From assembly GCA_009731375.1 (NCBI GenBank), contig BJOX01000001.1:538626-602625 (forward strand): a DNA stretch of 64,000 nucleotides, given 5' to 3'. Shown here piece by piece: positions 33,111 to 63,392 of the stretch (positions are counted from its first letter, which is position 1; each line of letters begins with the position of its first letter). Source of the stretch: Paulinella micropora (taxonomy: Eukaryota; Cercozoa; Imbricatea; Euglyphida). A program made the translations under genes and the position numbers. The notes under the pieces were generated by a model. The model had not been told where the DNA came from. It saw nothing but the letters and a program-made list of their open reading frames with translations, and did not search any database.

Positions 33111-34704
33111 GTTTATAATCTCTAGTTCTCTACATATCGCAAACACTCTCCCTTACAACACCTGCCCATATTTTTTACAATCCTAAGTGCCACCTTTCAC
33201 CTCTTCCGCAATGTTTCCAACCTTTTTCTCCGACCCCAACAAAAAGGTAATCAATCTCCCCAGGACTAAATTTTTCGTTAACTCAAAACAACATTCTCGA
33301 TAACTCACGTGATTCTGCTTGTCCCTTGCTTGCCTGCCGCCACAAACCAAAGTATGCTCGCCATCAGCATTCTCAGCCTTTTTGCTGCATTCCTGCCAAT
33401 ACAAGGTTCACCACATCTTCCCAACCTTTTCCCCCTAGTACACCTACTATCTTTTTTCTCACTTTTCTATCTCCTACACATGTCTTTTCTCTTACTGTTG
33501 TATTCCACAACTCTTACATCCATTCCACTACCCATGCTCCCCATGTCCCTCTTTTTTTTGCACTCATGGGGTGGCTGTATTGTCTGGTGTGTGCTTTATG
33601 GTTCCACCTTCGGTTCCCGGTGTTCTTCTATCGTTATGCATCCATTTGACAATATGGTCATTTCCATATGAAAAGGTCTGCTCCTGCCCATCGCTTCTGT
33701 TTTATGCTTCTCATCCTCATTCCTTTGCCCTTACACATATCTCCCATACCCTTACCCACCTATTCCATCTAAATCTCGGAAATTCACGCAATTACACGTC
33801 CGGTTCCAAAATACAGGTATTTCACATGATACATATGGGCACAACTTGAGTGAGCGTCAGCTTTGCGTGTTGTTCTCGTAGAGGGTTGAAGGACTATGTG
33901 AGTCTCTTCATCTTAAACATAGAAAGAACACCTGTACGGCAAACCTACGGGTTGCTCACGCAACCAGTAAGCTCCCTGCAGGAGGGGCATCTACATCCTC
34001 CACGCTTGCGTGACTTCTTTTACTACCCTGTTCACCTCATCTAGCTCAAGCTAGACTAGTGCGGGGTCAGGAATGCTTCACCTATGTTCATACCACTTAA
34101 GTGGGTTGCTCACCCAATTTGCATGTGATTACATATTCTGCCAATCTACATACCCGCATAACTACACATACCGTATCGACAAAACGACGAAAGACATGTC
34201 GTATGATGTTCACGCACATGTCTCACATGGCTCACCCTATGTGATTACATATTCTGCCAATCTACATACCTGCATAATTACGTATACCGTATCGACAGGG
34301 TGAAGAAAGAATGTTCGTACTTTGTATGTTCTATGTTTATGACGCATGTATGTTCTATGTTTATGACGCATAGGCGACCTCCAAGCCAGGTACACCAGTC
34401 CAATCAATCACATATACTCTCATTCTTTCCACACCCTTTCCACAACGCTCCGAAATACAGGTACAAATACACATATCAAACACTCACATACCACCTTAAA
34501 CATATACACTCATCACTTTCAATTTCCCTTTCTGACTCTTTCGTTTTTCTCCCATATGCCACCTACACCCAACCCTCCTATTTACTAATATTAAAGATAT
34601 CTTTACCCCACCGTCACTTTTATACTAGCTTAGACTAGTTTTCAAACCGTTCCTAAAACAGACGGTGGGAGCGCTTAGGTGCCCCGTCTGTATAAGGTCA
34701 CTAC

Positions 34705-34705
<1 letters not shown>
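33111..34705 (+). mobile_element. Non-coding element D, copy 1
   Basis: About 1.6 kb. The first 0.8 kb matches the second copy at 34,764-35,585. No conserved ORF; competing frames of similar length are disrupted between copies. The 3' part carries tandem short repeats (tgtatgttctatgtttatga), two copies of attacatattctgccaatct and a perfect 8-bp inverted repeat ACAGACGG...CCGTCTGT at 34,658-34,691. It then ends in (ATAG)n. Confidence 0.6.
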
Positions 34706-34747
<42 letters not shown>

Positions 34748-34763
34748 CATACATACATACATA

Positions 34764-35585
34764 AATTTTAATAATCTCTATAGTTCTCTTCATATCGCAA
34801 ACACTCTCCCTTACAACACCTGCCCATATTTTTTACAATCGTAAGTGCCACCTTTCACCTCTTCCCCACTTTTTTCCAACCTTTTTCTCCGACCCCAACA
34901 AGAAGGTAATCAATCTCCCCAGGACTAAATTCCCGTTAACCCGGAACAGAATTCTCGATTACTCACGTGATTCTGCCTGCCCCTTTCTTGCCTGCCGCCA
35001 CAAACCAAGTATGCTCGCCATCAGCATTCTCAGCCTTTTTGCTCTGCATTCCAGCCATTACAAGGTTCCATAATTCACCACATCCCCCCCCCTCCCCATT
35101 TTTCTCCCATTACACCTACTATCTTTTTTCCCACTTTTCTATCTCCTACACATGTCCTTTCTCAAATTGCTGTATTCCACAACTCTTACATCCATTCCAC
35201 TACCCATGCTCCCCATGTCCCTCTTGATAAGTGGCTGTATTGTCTGGTATGTGCTTTATGGTTCCACTTTCGGTTCCCGGTGTTCTTCTATCGTATGCAA
35301 CCACTTGACAATATGGTCATTTCCATATGAAAAGGTCTGCCTACCTCCTGCCCATCACTTCTATTTTTTGCTTCGCACCCTTACATCCCTTTACATTTAC
35401 ACACCTACCCACCCCACATACAGTCTATCCAATTTTCGAAATTCTCACGCAAAAATTTCACGCCAGCCTCCAGGTCCCAATATACAGGTAATTCATATGT
35501 TTCACATGTGCACAACTTGAGAGAGCGTAAGCTGTGAATGTTGTTCTCGTAGAGGGCGGAAGTACTATGTGAGTCTTATCTTAAA
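34764..35585 (+). mobile_element. Non-coding element D, copy 2 (3'-truncated)
   Basis: Matches 33,111-33,925 with small indels (cctttttctccgaccccaac, cacaaccaagtatgctcgcc-type blocks). Ends at cttaaaaacatacatac, passing into (CATA)n. Confidence 0.65.
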
Positions 35586-35601
35586 AACATACATACATAC
35601 A

Positions 35602-35634
<33 letters not shown>

Positions 35635-35816
35635 TACAAAAATACATACATACATACATACATACATGCATAACATACATAACATACATAACATACATAA
35701 CATACATAACATAAATACATACATAACATACATAACATACATATAAACATACATACATACATACATACATACATACATACATACATACATACTAGCGACA
35801 TACATACATACATGCA

Positions 35817-35847
<31 letters not shown>

Positions 35848-35948
35848 GTACATACATACATACATAACATACATACATAACATACATACATAACAAACAT
35901 ACATACATAACTTACATACATACATACATATGTACATATGTACATACA

Positions 35949-35984
<36 letters not shown>

Positions 35985-36200
35985 CATACATACATACATA
36001 AAATTCATCTTAAAACATACATCATACATACATACACACATACACACATACAATACATACATACATACATTACATTACATTGCATTACAATAACATACAT
36101 ACATACATACATACATACATACATACATACATACATTACATTACATTACATACATACATACTACATAAATTCATCTTAAAACATACATCATACATACATG
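35586..36200. repeat. (CATA)n arrays with (CATAA)n and (CATTA)n
   Basis: Two copies of aattcatcttaaaacatacatcatac at about 36,001 and 36,171 lie inside the array, echoing the end of element D. Confidence 0.93.
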
Positions 36201-36211
36201 CGTTCTTGCAG

Positions 36212-36334
36212 CTGGTCAAGTCAAAATATACGCTTATCTCGGTGGCCTATTCACCCACCACAGACCATAAACACCCAGTAGGAATGCACCAGTGTCCCGG
36301 GAAAAAGGCACCAAAAGCAAACCTCAAACCATAG
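36212..36334 (+). CDS. Possible terminal exon, unidentified
   Basis: After cgttcttgcag a 41-codon frame encodes LVKSKYTLISVAYSPTTDH then KHPVGMHQCPGKKAPKANLKP and TAG. The acceptor is good and the composition protein-like, but no partner exon was found upstream through the repeats. Confidence 0.22.
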   Translation: MVKSKYTLISVAYSPTTDHKHPVGMHQCPGKKAPKANLKP

Positions 36335-37017
36335 AAATCTGGGACCCGGACCCCACGAGTCCGTTACGAGAGCGAAGTGCACTGACGAGAAAGTTCTTGT
36401 ACCGCGCTGGCCGGCTCAAAGGCTCAAGCCGCTCAATGGCTCATTTCAAGGCGCTCAATGGCTCATTTCAACCAAAATAAAATTTTGGCATCCCTTTGGC
36501 AACAAAAACGACGTGGAAATTAGGTACAGGTGGAATTATTCCTCCTTGCGCTCATTTCGTTGTCTTTCTTCTGAGTTTACACCACAAACACAGAACGAAG
36601 AGCAGTCTTGTTGGCATTGCAAAAAGGAAACAAAAAAACAAAATCAGCTCGCTATTTTACTTTTTTCGGTCGCAACCGAGAGGATCGGAGGGGAAGGAAA
36701 AAACTCTCCAGTATCGTTTACAGGAAAATTTTTATGCGTTCCTTCTCGATCAGCTTCTGACCTTTTCGACAACAAATGTGAGACATGTAATAGAAAAACA
36801 AATCTTTTTGGTGCATTTTCAGAACATGTTCGCGATTGTCTCTCCCTTACTTCGCCCTGCAACGCTGTCCTCTTTTCAATCTGTACTAAATTACTTATCT
36901 CAACTCCTGTTACAATCTAAACCGATAAAGGAACCCCTCCTGTATCCACTCCTTCTATTCTGTCCGTGTTATCCGTGCACCCATTAGCACTCCCATTCAC
37001 TAGTCCATTCTATCTAT

Positions 37018-37019
<2 letters not shown>
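36335..37019. other. Unassigned unique sequence
   Basis: Includes a short tandem duplication (gctcaatggctcatttcaa) near 36,436. Two overlapping plus frames of 163 and 135 codons (from 36,496 and 36,513) exist. The second has CWHC and CETC pairs, but neither shows convincing protein character. Confidence 0.5.
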
Positions 37020-37081
<62 letters not shown>

Positions 37082-37082
<1 letters not shown>

Positions 37083-37227
37083 TTTTCTTCAACGTCCTTC
37101 CTCCTCTTCTTTTTCCAGAACACAGTCTACCCGTGATTCCCATCCCGGACACATGCACAGTACACAAATTATTGTTTGATGTGAAACTGCGTTCCTTTGC
37201 AAGGACTACATTCCTTTGCGACATCTC

Positions 37228-37229
<2 letters not shown>
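37082..37229 (+). mobile_element. LINE A 3' end fragment
   Basis: About 148 bp, plus orientation, ending gcgacatctcat and then (CTAT)n at 37,230-37,313. Also preceded by (CTAT)n at 37,020-37,081. Confidence 0.8.
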
Positions 37230-37307
<78 letters not shown>

Positions 37308-37491
37308 ATCTAAGTCACTATTGTCTTAAACGGCTTGAAAATTCAAATTAGAAACAAATCTTAACCAATGAAGTTTGAACTTCTTTTCACAAGAAGTTTG
37401 AACTTCTTTTCGTATGAAGTCTACGCTGTGCACACATAAAGAGTGCCTATTTCGCTTGCCATCTTTGTCTACGTTGTTGTATGTACCTCCC

Positions 37492-37531
<40 letters not shown>

Positions 37532-37541
37532 NNNNNNNNNN
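37532..37541. other. Assembly gap (10 N) after poly-C
   Basis: A run of about 37 C precedes the gap. A (TTTCC)n/(TTTC)n pyrimidine tract follows to about 37,680. Confidence 0.9.
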
Positions 37542-37744
37542 CCTTTTCTTTCTTTTTTCTTCCTCCTTCCTTGTTCCTTCCTTCCTTCTTTCTTTCTTTC
37601 TTTCTTTTTTCTTTTTTCTTTTCTTTCCTTTCCTTTCCTTTCCTTTCCTTTCCTTGCCTTGCCTTTCCTTTCCTTTCCTCTGTGTAAAAATTTTCTGTAT
37701 CGATGTTTTCTTCTTTGCTGGCTAGCCAAGGCAAGCACATACTG

Positions 37745-38506
<762 letters not shown>

Positions 38507-38693
38507 NNNNNNNNNNNNNNNNNNNNNNNNNNNNNNNNNNNNNNNNNNNNNNNNNNNNNNNNNNNNNNNNNNNNNNNNNNNNNNNNNNNNNNNNNNNNNN
38601 NNNNNNNNNNNNNNNNNNNNNNNNNNNNNNNNNNNNNNNNNNNNNNNNNNNNNNNNNNNNNNNNNNNNNNNNNNNNNNNNNNNNNNNNNNNNN
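38507..38693. other. Assembly gap (187 N) in a (CT)n array
   Basis: N run between (CT)n and unique sequence. Confidence 0.9.
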
Positions 38694-38734
38694 ATCTCAA
38701 TCCCAAGGTCATGTGCACTCGCAAACAGCTGTTT

Positions 38735-38955
38735 TGTTGTTGTTGTCGTTGTTGTTGTCGTTGTTGTTGTTTTTGTTGTTGTTGTTGCTGTTGCACCTGG
38801 TGCTGCTGCTGCTGCTGCCTTTGCTGTTGTTGTTCTTGTTGTTGTTGTTGTTCTTGTTGTTGTTGTTGTTGTTGTTGTGCCTGCTGTTGTTGTTGTGCCT
38901 GCTGCTGCATCAGTAGTAGTATTAGTAGTAGTAGTAGCAGTAGCAGTAGCAATAG

Positions 38956-38995
<40 letters not shown>

Positions 38996-38997
38996 TT
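38735..38997. repeat. (GTT)n, (AGT)n and (ATT)n trinucleotide arrays
   Basis: Lies directly upstream of the SINE at 38,998 and grades into its (ATT)n flank. Poly-Gln and poly-Cys frames are artefacts. Confidence 0.93.
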
Positions 38998-39263
38998 GGA
39001 CACCGTGATAGCCCAGTGGTCAAGTTCTACCATCTGGGCCCTGTCGCCAGTTCGATTCCCGTCGGTGCCACCAGTATTTTCATTGAACATACCGATCCGT
39101 CTGGACCAGTATTTTCATTGAACATACCGGCCCGTCTGGAAGTGTTGGAACTGCCCTTGCGGGGGTGTCATTAGAGCTTATCGTCAATTCTTCGTACTCC
39201 CCTCACGGGTGAGACGATGGAGGCGCATGTGCAGAAATGCATCAACCATTGACAGAGAAGCAC
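38998..39263 (+). mobile_element. tRNA-derived SINE C, copy 1
   Basis: Starts ggacaccgtga. The A box TAGCCCAGTGG (39,009-39,019) fits TRGYNNARNNG and the B box GTTCGATTC (39,050-39,058) fits GWTCRANNC, spaced as in a tRNA gene. The tRNA-like head ends GGTGCCACCA, and the acceptor strands GACACCG and CGGTGCC nearly pair. The body has a 37-bp tandem duplication (accagtattttcattgaaca unit). The 3' end runs into (ATT)n. A near-identical second copy is at 49,784. Confidence 0.8.
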
Positions 39264-39301
<38 letters not shown>

Positions 39302-39540
39302 GTAGTAGTAGTAGTAGTAGTAGTAGTTGTAGTAGCAGGAGTAGTAGTAGTAGTAGTAGTAGTAGTTGTTGTTTTTGTTGTTGCTGTTGCTATTATTGTT
39401 ATTGTTCTTCTTGTTGTTCTTGTTGTTATTTGTTGTTGTTGTTGTTGTTGTTATTCTTGCTGCTGCTGCTGCGGTTGTGACTGTTTTTGTTGTTGTTCCT
39501 GTTGTTTGTTTTTGTTTTTGTTAGTGGTGTTGCTGGTGGT
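39264..39540. repeat. (ATT)n, (AGT)n and (GTT)n array
   Basis: Trinucleotide tail of the SINE continued by AGT and GTT units. Confidence 0.93.
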
Positions 39541-39576
39541 AGTATGTATGCAGGTGAATGTGTGTGTATGCAGAAG

Positions 39577-57003
<17,427 letters not shown>

Positions 57004-57774
57004 CCTGTGCAGCTACATCCATATCTACATCTTCATCTCATATCTACATCTTATGTATACATCTGCATCTACTGCGGATTTAAGTGGTATGATTGACAAC
57101 ATGTTTGATAGTTTGCCATACAAACTTGCGTTAGCTTCCTCTTTTCTTTTCTTTTCTTTTCCTTTTCCTCTCCTTTCCCGTGTGGAAAGTATTTGAATCA
57201 GATCATGAACTGTTTAATGTTACTTACTCCAAGTCTCTATTTTTCTTCTAAATATTCGTAGCATCAGAAAAACCGGGAAAAGTATGTGTAGATGATCATA
57301 TAATATTTTTTGAAATAGCTAAAAGAAACAAATAAGTGTCATTACATGCACAAGTTGCATACATACGCAAGTTGCATAATTACGCAAGTGTGTACTGTAG
57401 GCATGCATACACTCAATTCGTGTACTCTCACATAATAGTACATGTACACGTAGATGTTAAAAATACCATGCCCCCCCCCCCACACACACCCGCCCTGGAA
57501 AAGCCAAGGGAAAAACAGTGCAAAAGACGTCAGTTCTTAACACAGCGAATAATTACTTGCTGCGTTTCGATCTCAGCCAATATTGCATCCACTAGAAAGC
57601 TCTTTGTGAGAGTTTTCAAATCAGAACTTCAAAAACACAGCCTTCCCTGTTTGCGACACGCAACTGGACATTTGTCGTCGAGGCAGCGTTTCTCCAGCAT
57701 CAACTCGACTTATCATTTCTCGCTGTCTCCCCCGCCCCGCCTGTCACTCCTCAGGCGGAAGACACCGATTAATT
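57004..57774. other. 3' flank of the GAF gene, no further gene seen
   Basis: AT-rich. A plus frame from 57,336 that ends in poly-Leu is a microsatellite artefact. A short C run lies at about 57,472-57,480. No clear AATAAA signal close to the stop. Confidence 0.5.
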
Positions 57775-57780
57775 TATTAC

Positions 57781-57828
<48 letters not shown>

Positions 57829-57837
57829 TACTACTAC

Positions 57838-57873
<36 letters not shown>

Positions 57874-57972
57874 TACTACTACTATTATTATTATTATTAT
57901 TATCATTATTATTATTATTATTATTATTACTAGTATTAGTATTATTATTATTATTACTATTACTATTATTAC

Positions 57973-58026
<54 letters not shown>

Positions 58027-58168
58027 GATTATGATTATTATTATTATTATTATTATGATTATTATTATTATGATTATTATTATTATGATTATTATGATTA
58101 TGATTATTATTATTATTATTATTATGATTATGATTATGATTATTATTATTATTATTATTATTATTATT
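57775..58168. repeat. (ATT)n array with ACT and ATG variants
   Basis: About 390 bp. Poly-Leu, poly-Ile and Met/Ile frames across it are artefacts. Confidence 0.95.
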
Positions 58169-58299
58169 TTACGAAGCAATCGTCAGAGCGTGACGAACCA
58201 GTGGCGTTTTATCGCCCACTCGCTGACCAGTGGCGCTTTATCGCTCATTCGCTGCCTCTCGTGATCGCCTCAACCAATTATTGCTAGTATTATGTTTAT

Positions 58300-59160
58300 A
58301 ACATACAGACACATAAGAGGCTAAGTTGGAGGTCGCAGTTGTTGGTCGGAGGGCGATTGATCAGACTACAGTCTCTGTAAGTCTTGAAAGGCCTCGGCAA
58401 CCAACCTGGACTGTACCAGACCAGCCGATAATAACAGATATTTGTATTTGTCCTAAACACCATATTACTTTGTCGATTTTTGTTACCCCTCCTCGGGAAG
58501 CTCTGACAAATTTCATAATCCATACTACCGAATAGTAGTGAATAGTTAATAGTTCAGATAGGTCGCATTTCATGGTAGATTAGCAAGTACAGTCACTATC
58601 ACTTCATATACTATCTGTATGTATCATATATACCGATTTTATATACGTAACTTGACTATGCTATGCCTGTATTACATATTTAGCTTACCACCACTCACAA
58701 TATTGGATAAGGTGTGAGTAGGACAAAATCTTCTCGTCGATTAGGCCTTACTTGACTGGGGGGCTGCCCTGTGTGTTGTCTAACTGATACACACTTGCCC
58801 CAGCAAGTCGGGTAGCCACCGTCGACATTATCTCTTGGAGAGAGTGAGGGTAAGAGTTTTAAGAGAATGTTTTGAGTCTGTGTTTTTATAACTTTGGCAC
58901 AGAATAGCTAAAAGGACCTGCAGGTAATTTAATAATTATTTTTGCTACAGGGGGAGTTAGACCTATCAGTTAATATATTAATTAGGTTAGACAGTACGGC
59001 GCGGCATATGTAATGCGTGTCGTAAGAGCTATTACTTGTGTCCGGCCTAACCCGTACCCGCTCTTTGTCTTGGCGCGTTCTTCTAATAAAGTTTAAACTG
59101 CAGACGATAGTTTTAACTCCTTAGCTTTGACTCCTGATTAGTATATAAAGTAGTATGACA
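58300..59160 (+). mobile_element. copia 3' fragment: untranslated region and LTR
   Basis: 58,310-58,950 aligns with 25,130-25,700 of the full element (ctgtaccagacc, gagagagtgagggtaag blocks). A polypurine tract gggga and an LTR (about 58,957-59,160) follow, starting TTAGACC and ending GACA. No pol sequence remains. Confidence 0.75.
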
Positions 59161-59165
59161 TAACC

Positions 59166-59371
59166 TGCTAGACCACTATTATTTATTAGCTACAACACTT
59201 TATAAATATCAGCAGTACTACAGCTTTAATAAGAAAGGCGCCAACAGAACGCACCACGTAACTTGACTGGCCGGATCGTAAGTAATGACTCTACCGACAC
59301 CGTTACTCTGATATTAATACGGCTGGTCCTTCCCTAGTAATCATCTTAAGATTATATTAATAGTTCCAACA
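59166..59371 (-). repeat. Solo copia LTR, reverse orientation
   Basis: Minus strand TGTTGGAAC...GTCTAGCA, about 206 bp, with the gtaacggtgtcggtagag block. Tail-to-tail with the LTR at 58,957. No target duplication visible. Confidence 0.75.
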
Positions 59372-59800
59372 GAAATTTTAGGGAAAATGTTTAAATAGAC
59401 AAAAATTTAATAATTTTTTGTATATAACAAAAACCAAAAACTGACTAAAAATCGAAAAACTTGTACAGCTTTGAGAGCTTTGAGAACTGAAAATCGAAAA
59501 ACTTTACAGCTTTGAGAATTGAAAACTCATTTTTTGTTGCCACTTGATTGTCGCTAGCAATAGTAGCTACTCGAAGAGATTACTGACTCTGAAGATATTA
59601 CTAAGAGTAAAAAAAGTAAAAAGTAAAAAGTAAAACACTCTGATTTACTGCAAATCAGTAAAATATATAAAACAACGCTGTCACGGTCTGACTGTCACCT
59701 GACAAAAAATATTAGTTACTAATCTTCTGTCTGTATCACTTTCGCAAGACAGCCCACAAATAATACAATGCTGTCGGGGGCCCGTTAGTCACGCCATGAG
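59372..59800. other. AT-rich sequence, no gene recognised
   Basis: Short direct repeats (aaaatcgaaaaactt, agtaaaaagtaaaa) but no coding or RNA signal. Confidence 0.6.
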
Positions 59801-59819
59801 GGACTGGACGCTGGTCGGA

Positions 59820-60430
59820 ATGTATGTATGTATGTATGTATGTATGTATGTATGTATGTATGTATGCATGTATTTATGCATGCATGTATGTATGTATGTA
59901 TGTAACATTGTATGTATCTATGTATGTATGTATGTATGTATGTATGTATGTATGTTATATGTATGTTATGTATGTATGTTATGTATGTATGTATGTTATG
60001 TATCATAGTATATGTATGTATGCATGTATGTATGTATGTATGTATGTATGCATGTATGTATGTATGTATGTATGCATGTATGTATGTATGCATGTATGTA
60101 TGTATGTATGTATGCATGTATGCATGCATGTATGTCTGTATGTATCTATGTATGTATGTATGTATGTATGTATGTATGCATGTATGTATGTATGTATGTA
60201 TGTATATATGTATGTATGTATGTGAGTATGTATGTATGTATGTATGTATGTATGCATGTATGTATGTATGTATGTATGCATGCATGCATGCATGCATGCA
60301 ATGCATGTATGTATGTATGTATGTATGTATGTATGTATCCACTGAACGCTTGCTTTTCGTTGAGCTGAAAATGTATGTATGCATGTTATGTATGTATGTA
60401 TGTATGTATGTATGCATGTATGTATGCATT
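59820..60430. repeat. (TGTA)n array
   Basis: TGTA with TGCA variants. A unique island at about 60,338-60,371 carries tgcttttcgttgagctgaaa, also found at 26,509. Confidence 0.95.
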
Positions 60431-60523
60431 TATGTATGCATCTAAAAGGATGCAGGAGTCTACCGACCAAGGAGACTGTCGGCTTAGATCAAATTACAAG
60501 AGTGAGTGGAATAGGACGTCGGT

Positions 60524-60619
60524 TTAGGTGATAGTTTTCGCTTTATCTTTGGCCACGAAGCGTTGGATCCATGCCAGTATCTGAGGCCCCGGAATCTTGA
60601 TAATCAAATGGTGCGCGTC

Positions 60620-60668
<49 letters not shown>

Positions 60669-61212
60669 GAGATATCGACTAATGTCAGAAAAAAGGAGCT
60701 TCTGATTTCGTCAACCAAGGAAGTCTGTGGGTAAAGTATTAACCCGATGCCCAGCTAAGCCGTGATGTTTGCACGGAAGGGACTGATACAGGCGATACCA
60801 AAGCTCCCTAGTACCAGGCGGGGCCAGGGCTCGTTCCATAAGCGCCCCTTGCAGAACGAGCTCCCACCTCCATTACAGAGGGCCCAGTAAGCAGATGGAG
60901 TTTCGAGACTGTTCGACAGTCTAGTATAAACCGACAGAGCACTGTGGGTTTTATTCCGGGCTCAACAAGCGAGAAAGGGCACCCTGAGGGAACAGGATTG
61001 TGCTTCCCGTCGCTATTTCGGCATGTGACTCATAGGCGTATGGCTAGGCACACATAAGGCACCCCACCACGGGCCCAGCACACCCACACCATCCCCTAAT
61101 TCTCTGTCTGTCGACAGATGGCACCCATTTCAAAAAACCAAGCCCAAGGGAGGGTCAGTGACACCTCAAGTGGCCTTGGTTCACTTCGTGGAGTAAGTGA
61201 TGAGATCAACTG

Positions 61213-61258
<46 letters not shown>

Positions 61259-62052
61259 TGATGCCTTGTCGTGGACTTGCAAGCTATTGTGGACAGTTTT
61301 ATGAAGATAATAGGTAGGTAGGTAGGTATAGGTAGGTAGGTATAGGTAGGGAGGTAGGTAGGTAGGTAGGTAGGTAGGTAGGTAAGTAGGTACTTAGGTA
61401 GGTAAGTAGGTAGGTAGGTAGGTAGGTAGGTAGGTAGGTAGGTGGGTAGGTGGGTAGGTAGGTAGGTAGGTAGGTAGGTAGATAGGTAGGTAGGTAGATG
61501 AGATGTCGCAAAGGAATGTAGTCCTTGCAAAGGAACGCAGTTTCACATCAAACAGTAATTTGTGTACTGAGCATGTGTCCGGGATGGGAATCACGGGTAG
61601 ACTGTGTTCTGGAAAAAAGAAGAGGAGGACGTTGAAGAAAAAGGCAATCTAGGAATGGAGAGTGGGGAGGATAAGGAAGAAGGGAAAGAAAAGGAAGCCG
61701 TTAGTCCAAGTGTTTTGAGCACCGTAAGCTTGCGCAAGCTATAATGATGACATTGTATAAGGCCTAAACCCCCGAAGGGACCTAGCCCGGGCTATGCAAC
61801 ACTGGACGGCTATGACGGAATGCAGTCACCGATACGGACTAGAGGAAGATTAGTCCAATTTTCGACTGCACAGGAGCGATTAATCGCAAAAGAGCAACGA
61901 GCTACGCACGATAGCTTGAAGCAAAGGGAATTGGATTGGGGATGGGAAAAACCCAAGTCGCGGAAACATCGATGAACAGAGAACGATACCATGCCGCGAG
62001 CCCCGAATTCGATTGGTCGAAGGTGGCAGGTCCATCCGTTGTCCTCGATTTG

Positions 62053-62096
<44 letters not shown>

Positions 62097-62155
62097 GGAT
62101 AGATGGATGGATAGATAGATAGATAGGTAGGTAGGTAGGTAGGTAGGTAGGTAGG

Positions 62156-62212
<57 letters not shown>

Positions 62213-63330
62213 GAGATGTCGGAAAGGAATGTAGTCCTTGCAAAGGAACGCAGTTTCACATCAAACAGTAATTTGTGTACTGTGCATGTGTCCGGGATGG
62301 GAATCACGGNNNNNNNNNNTGTTCTGGAAAAAAAAGGACGTTGAAGAAAAAGGCAATCTAGGAATGGAGAGTGGGGAGGATAAGGAAGAAGAGAAAGAAA
62401 AGGAAGCCGTTAGTCCAAGTGTTTTGAGCACCGTAAGCTTGCGCAAGCTATAATGATGACATTGTATGAGGCCTAAACCCCCGAAGGGACCTAGCCCGGG
62501 CTATGCAACACTGGACGGCTATGACGGAATGCAGTCACCGATACGGACTAGAGGAAGATTAGTCCAATTTTTGACTGCACAGGAGCGATAGATCGCAAAA
62601 GAGCAACGAGCTACGCAGGACGATAGCTTGAAGGAAAGGGATTTGGATTGGGGATGTGAAAAACCCAAGGCGCGGAAACATCGATGAACAGAGAACGATA
62701 CCATGCCGCGAGCCCCGCATTCGATTGGTCGAAGGTGGCAGGTCCATCCGTTGTCCTCGATTTGAGATTTGAGCCCATTATATCGGTTAGTCTTGTAGGC
62801 TCGTGCATCAAGGATGTTTTCCTCGACCGGGCACGTGAGCTCGATCAGTATACATATCTTGGTAGACAATGACCAGACAACAATATCGGGGCGGACGTCA
62901 GTGACACAGATGTGGACAGGAAAGGCTTGCTCAGAACCGGTGTACTGGGTTTGGAGCTGCCAATCGTTTGCGGTGTCAAGCAGGCATGGACGATGAAATG
63001 ACTGCCCTTTAGACTTCTGCTCGCCCTCTTTCACAAACATAGACTTTGATTAATTTTCGTCTATACGCGAGGATGAAAGGGAGTGCGGATTGGAGTTCTT
63101 CTTCAATGCCTTTCATTCGCTTGGTGTTGATGGCAATACCAGGCGTTTTCATCTTTCGGTTGGTTCTTTCGGGGCACTTCTTGTCCGATGGACGAAATGA
63201 GAGTATGTCTCGGCGTCAACACAGTGGGTGGAATCCAGGTTGATAATGCCGGGTTGCGACTTGTAGTCCGGATGGACGTGCGCTTTTGGACTCTTCTTTT
63301 CGAGGAGGCCCGAAAGATCTTCGTAAGGGT

Positions 63331-63392
<62 letters not shown>

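Larger units (their letters stand above)
62211..63066 (-). mobile_element. LINE A, 5'-truncated copy
   Basis: Minus orientation. The ORF end and 3' UTR are nearly identical to the copy at 27,646. The 5' end is at about 63,066, where similarity stops. A 10-N gap interrupts it at 62,310-62,319. Confidence 0.82.

Noticed and set aside
36496-36987. Two overlapping frames of 163 and 135 codons
   Set aside because: Both are open over the same bases with neither showing codon preference or a family match. CxxC pairs in one of them are not spaced like a known finger.
39009-39075. Functional tRNA gene
   Set aside because: T-stem and acceptor pairing are imperfect and the sequence continues into a duplicated body and (ATT)n tail in two copies, so it is a SINE.
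57336-58028. 230-codon plus frame ending in poly-Leu
   Set aside because: More than a third is (ATT)n translation, and the unique part has no recognised domain.
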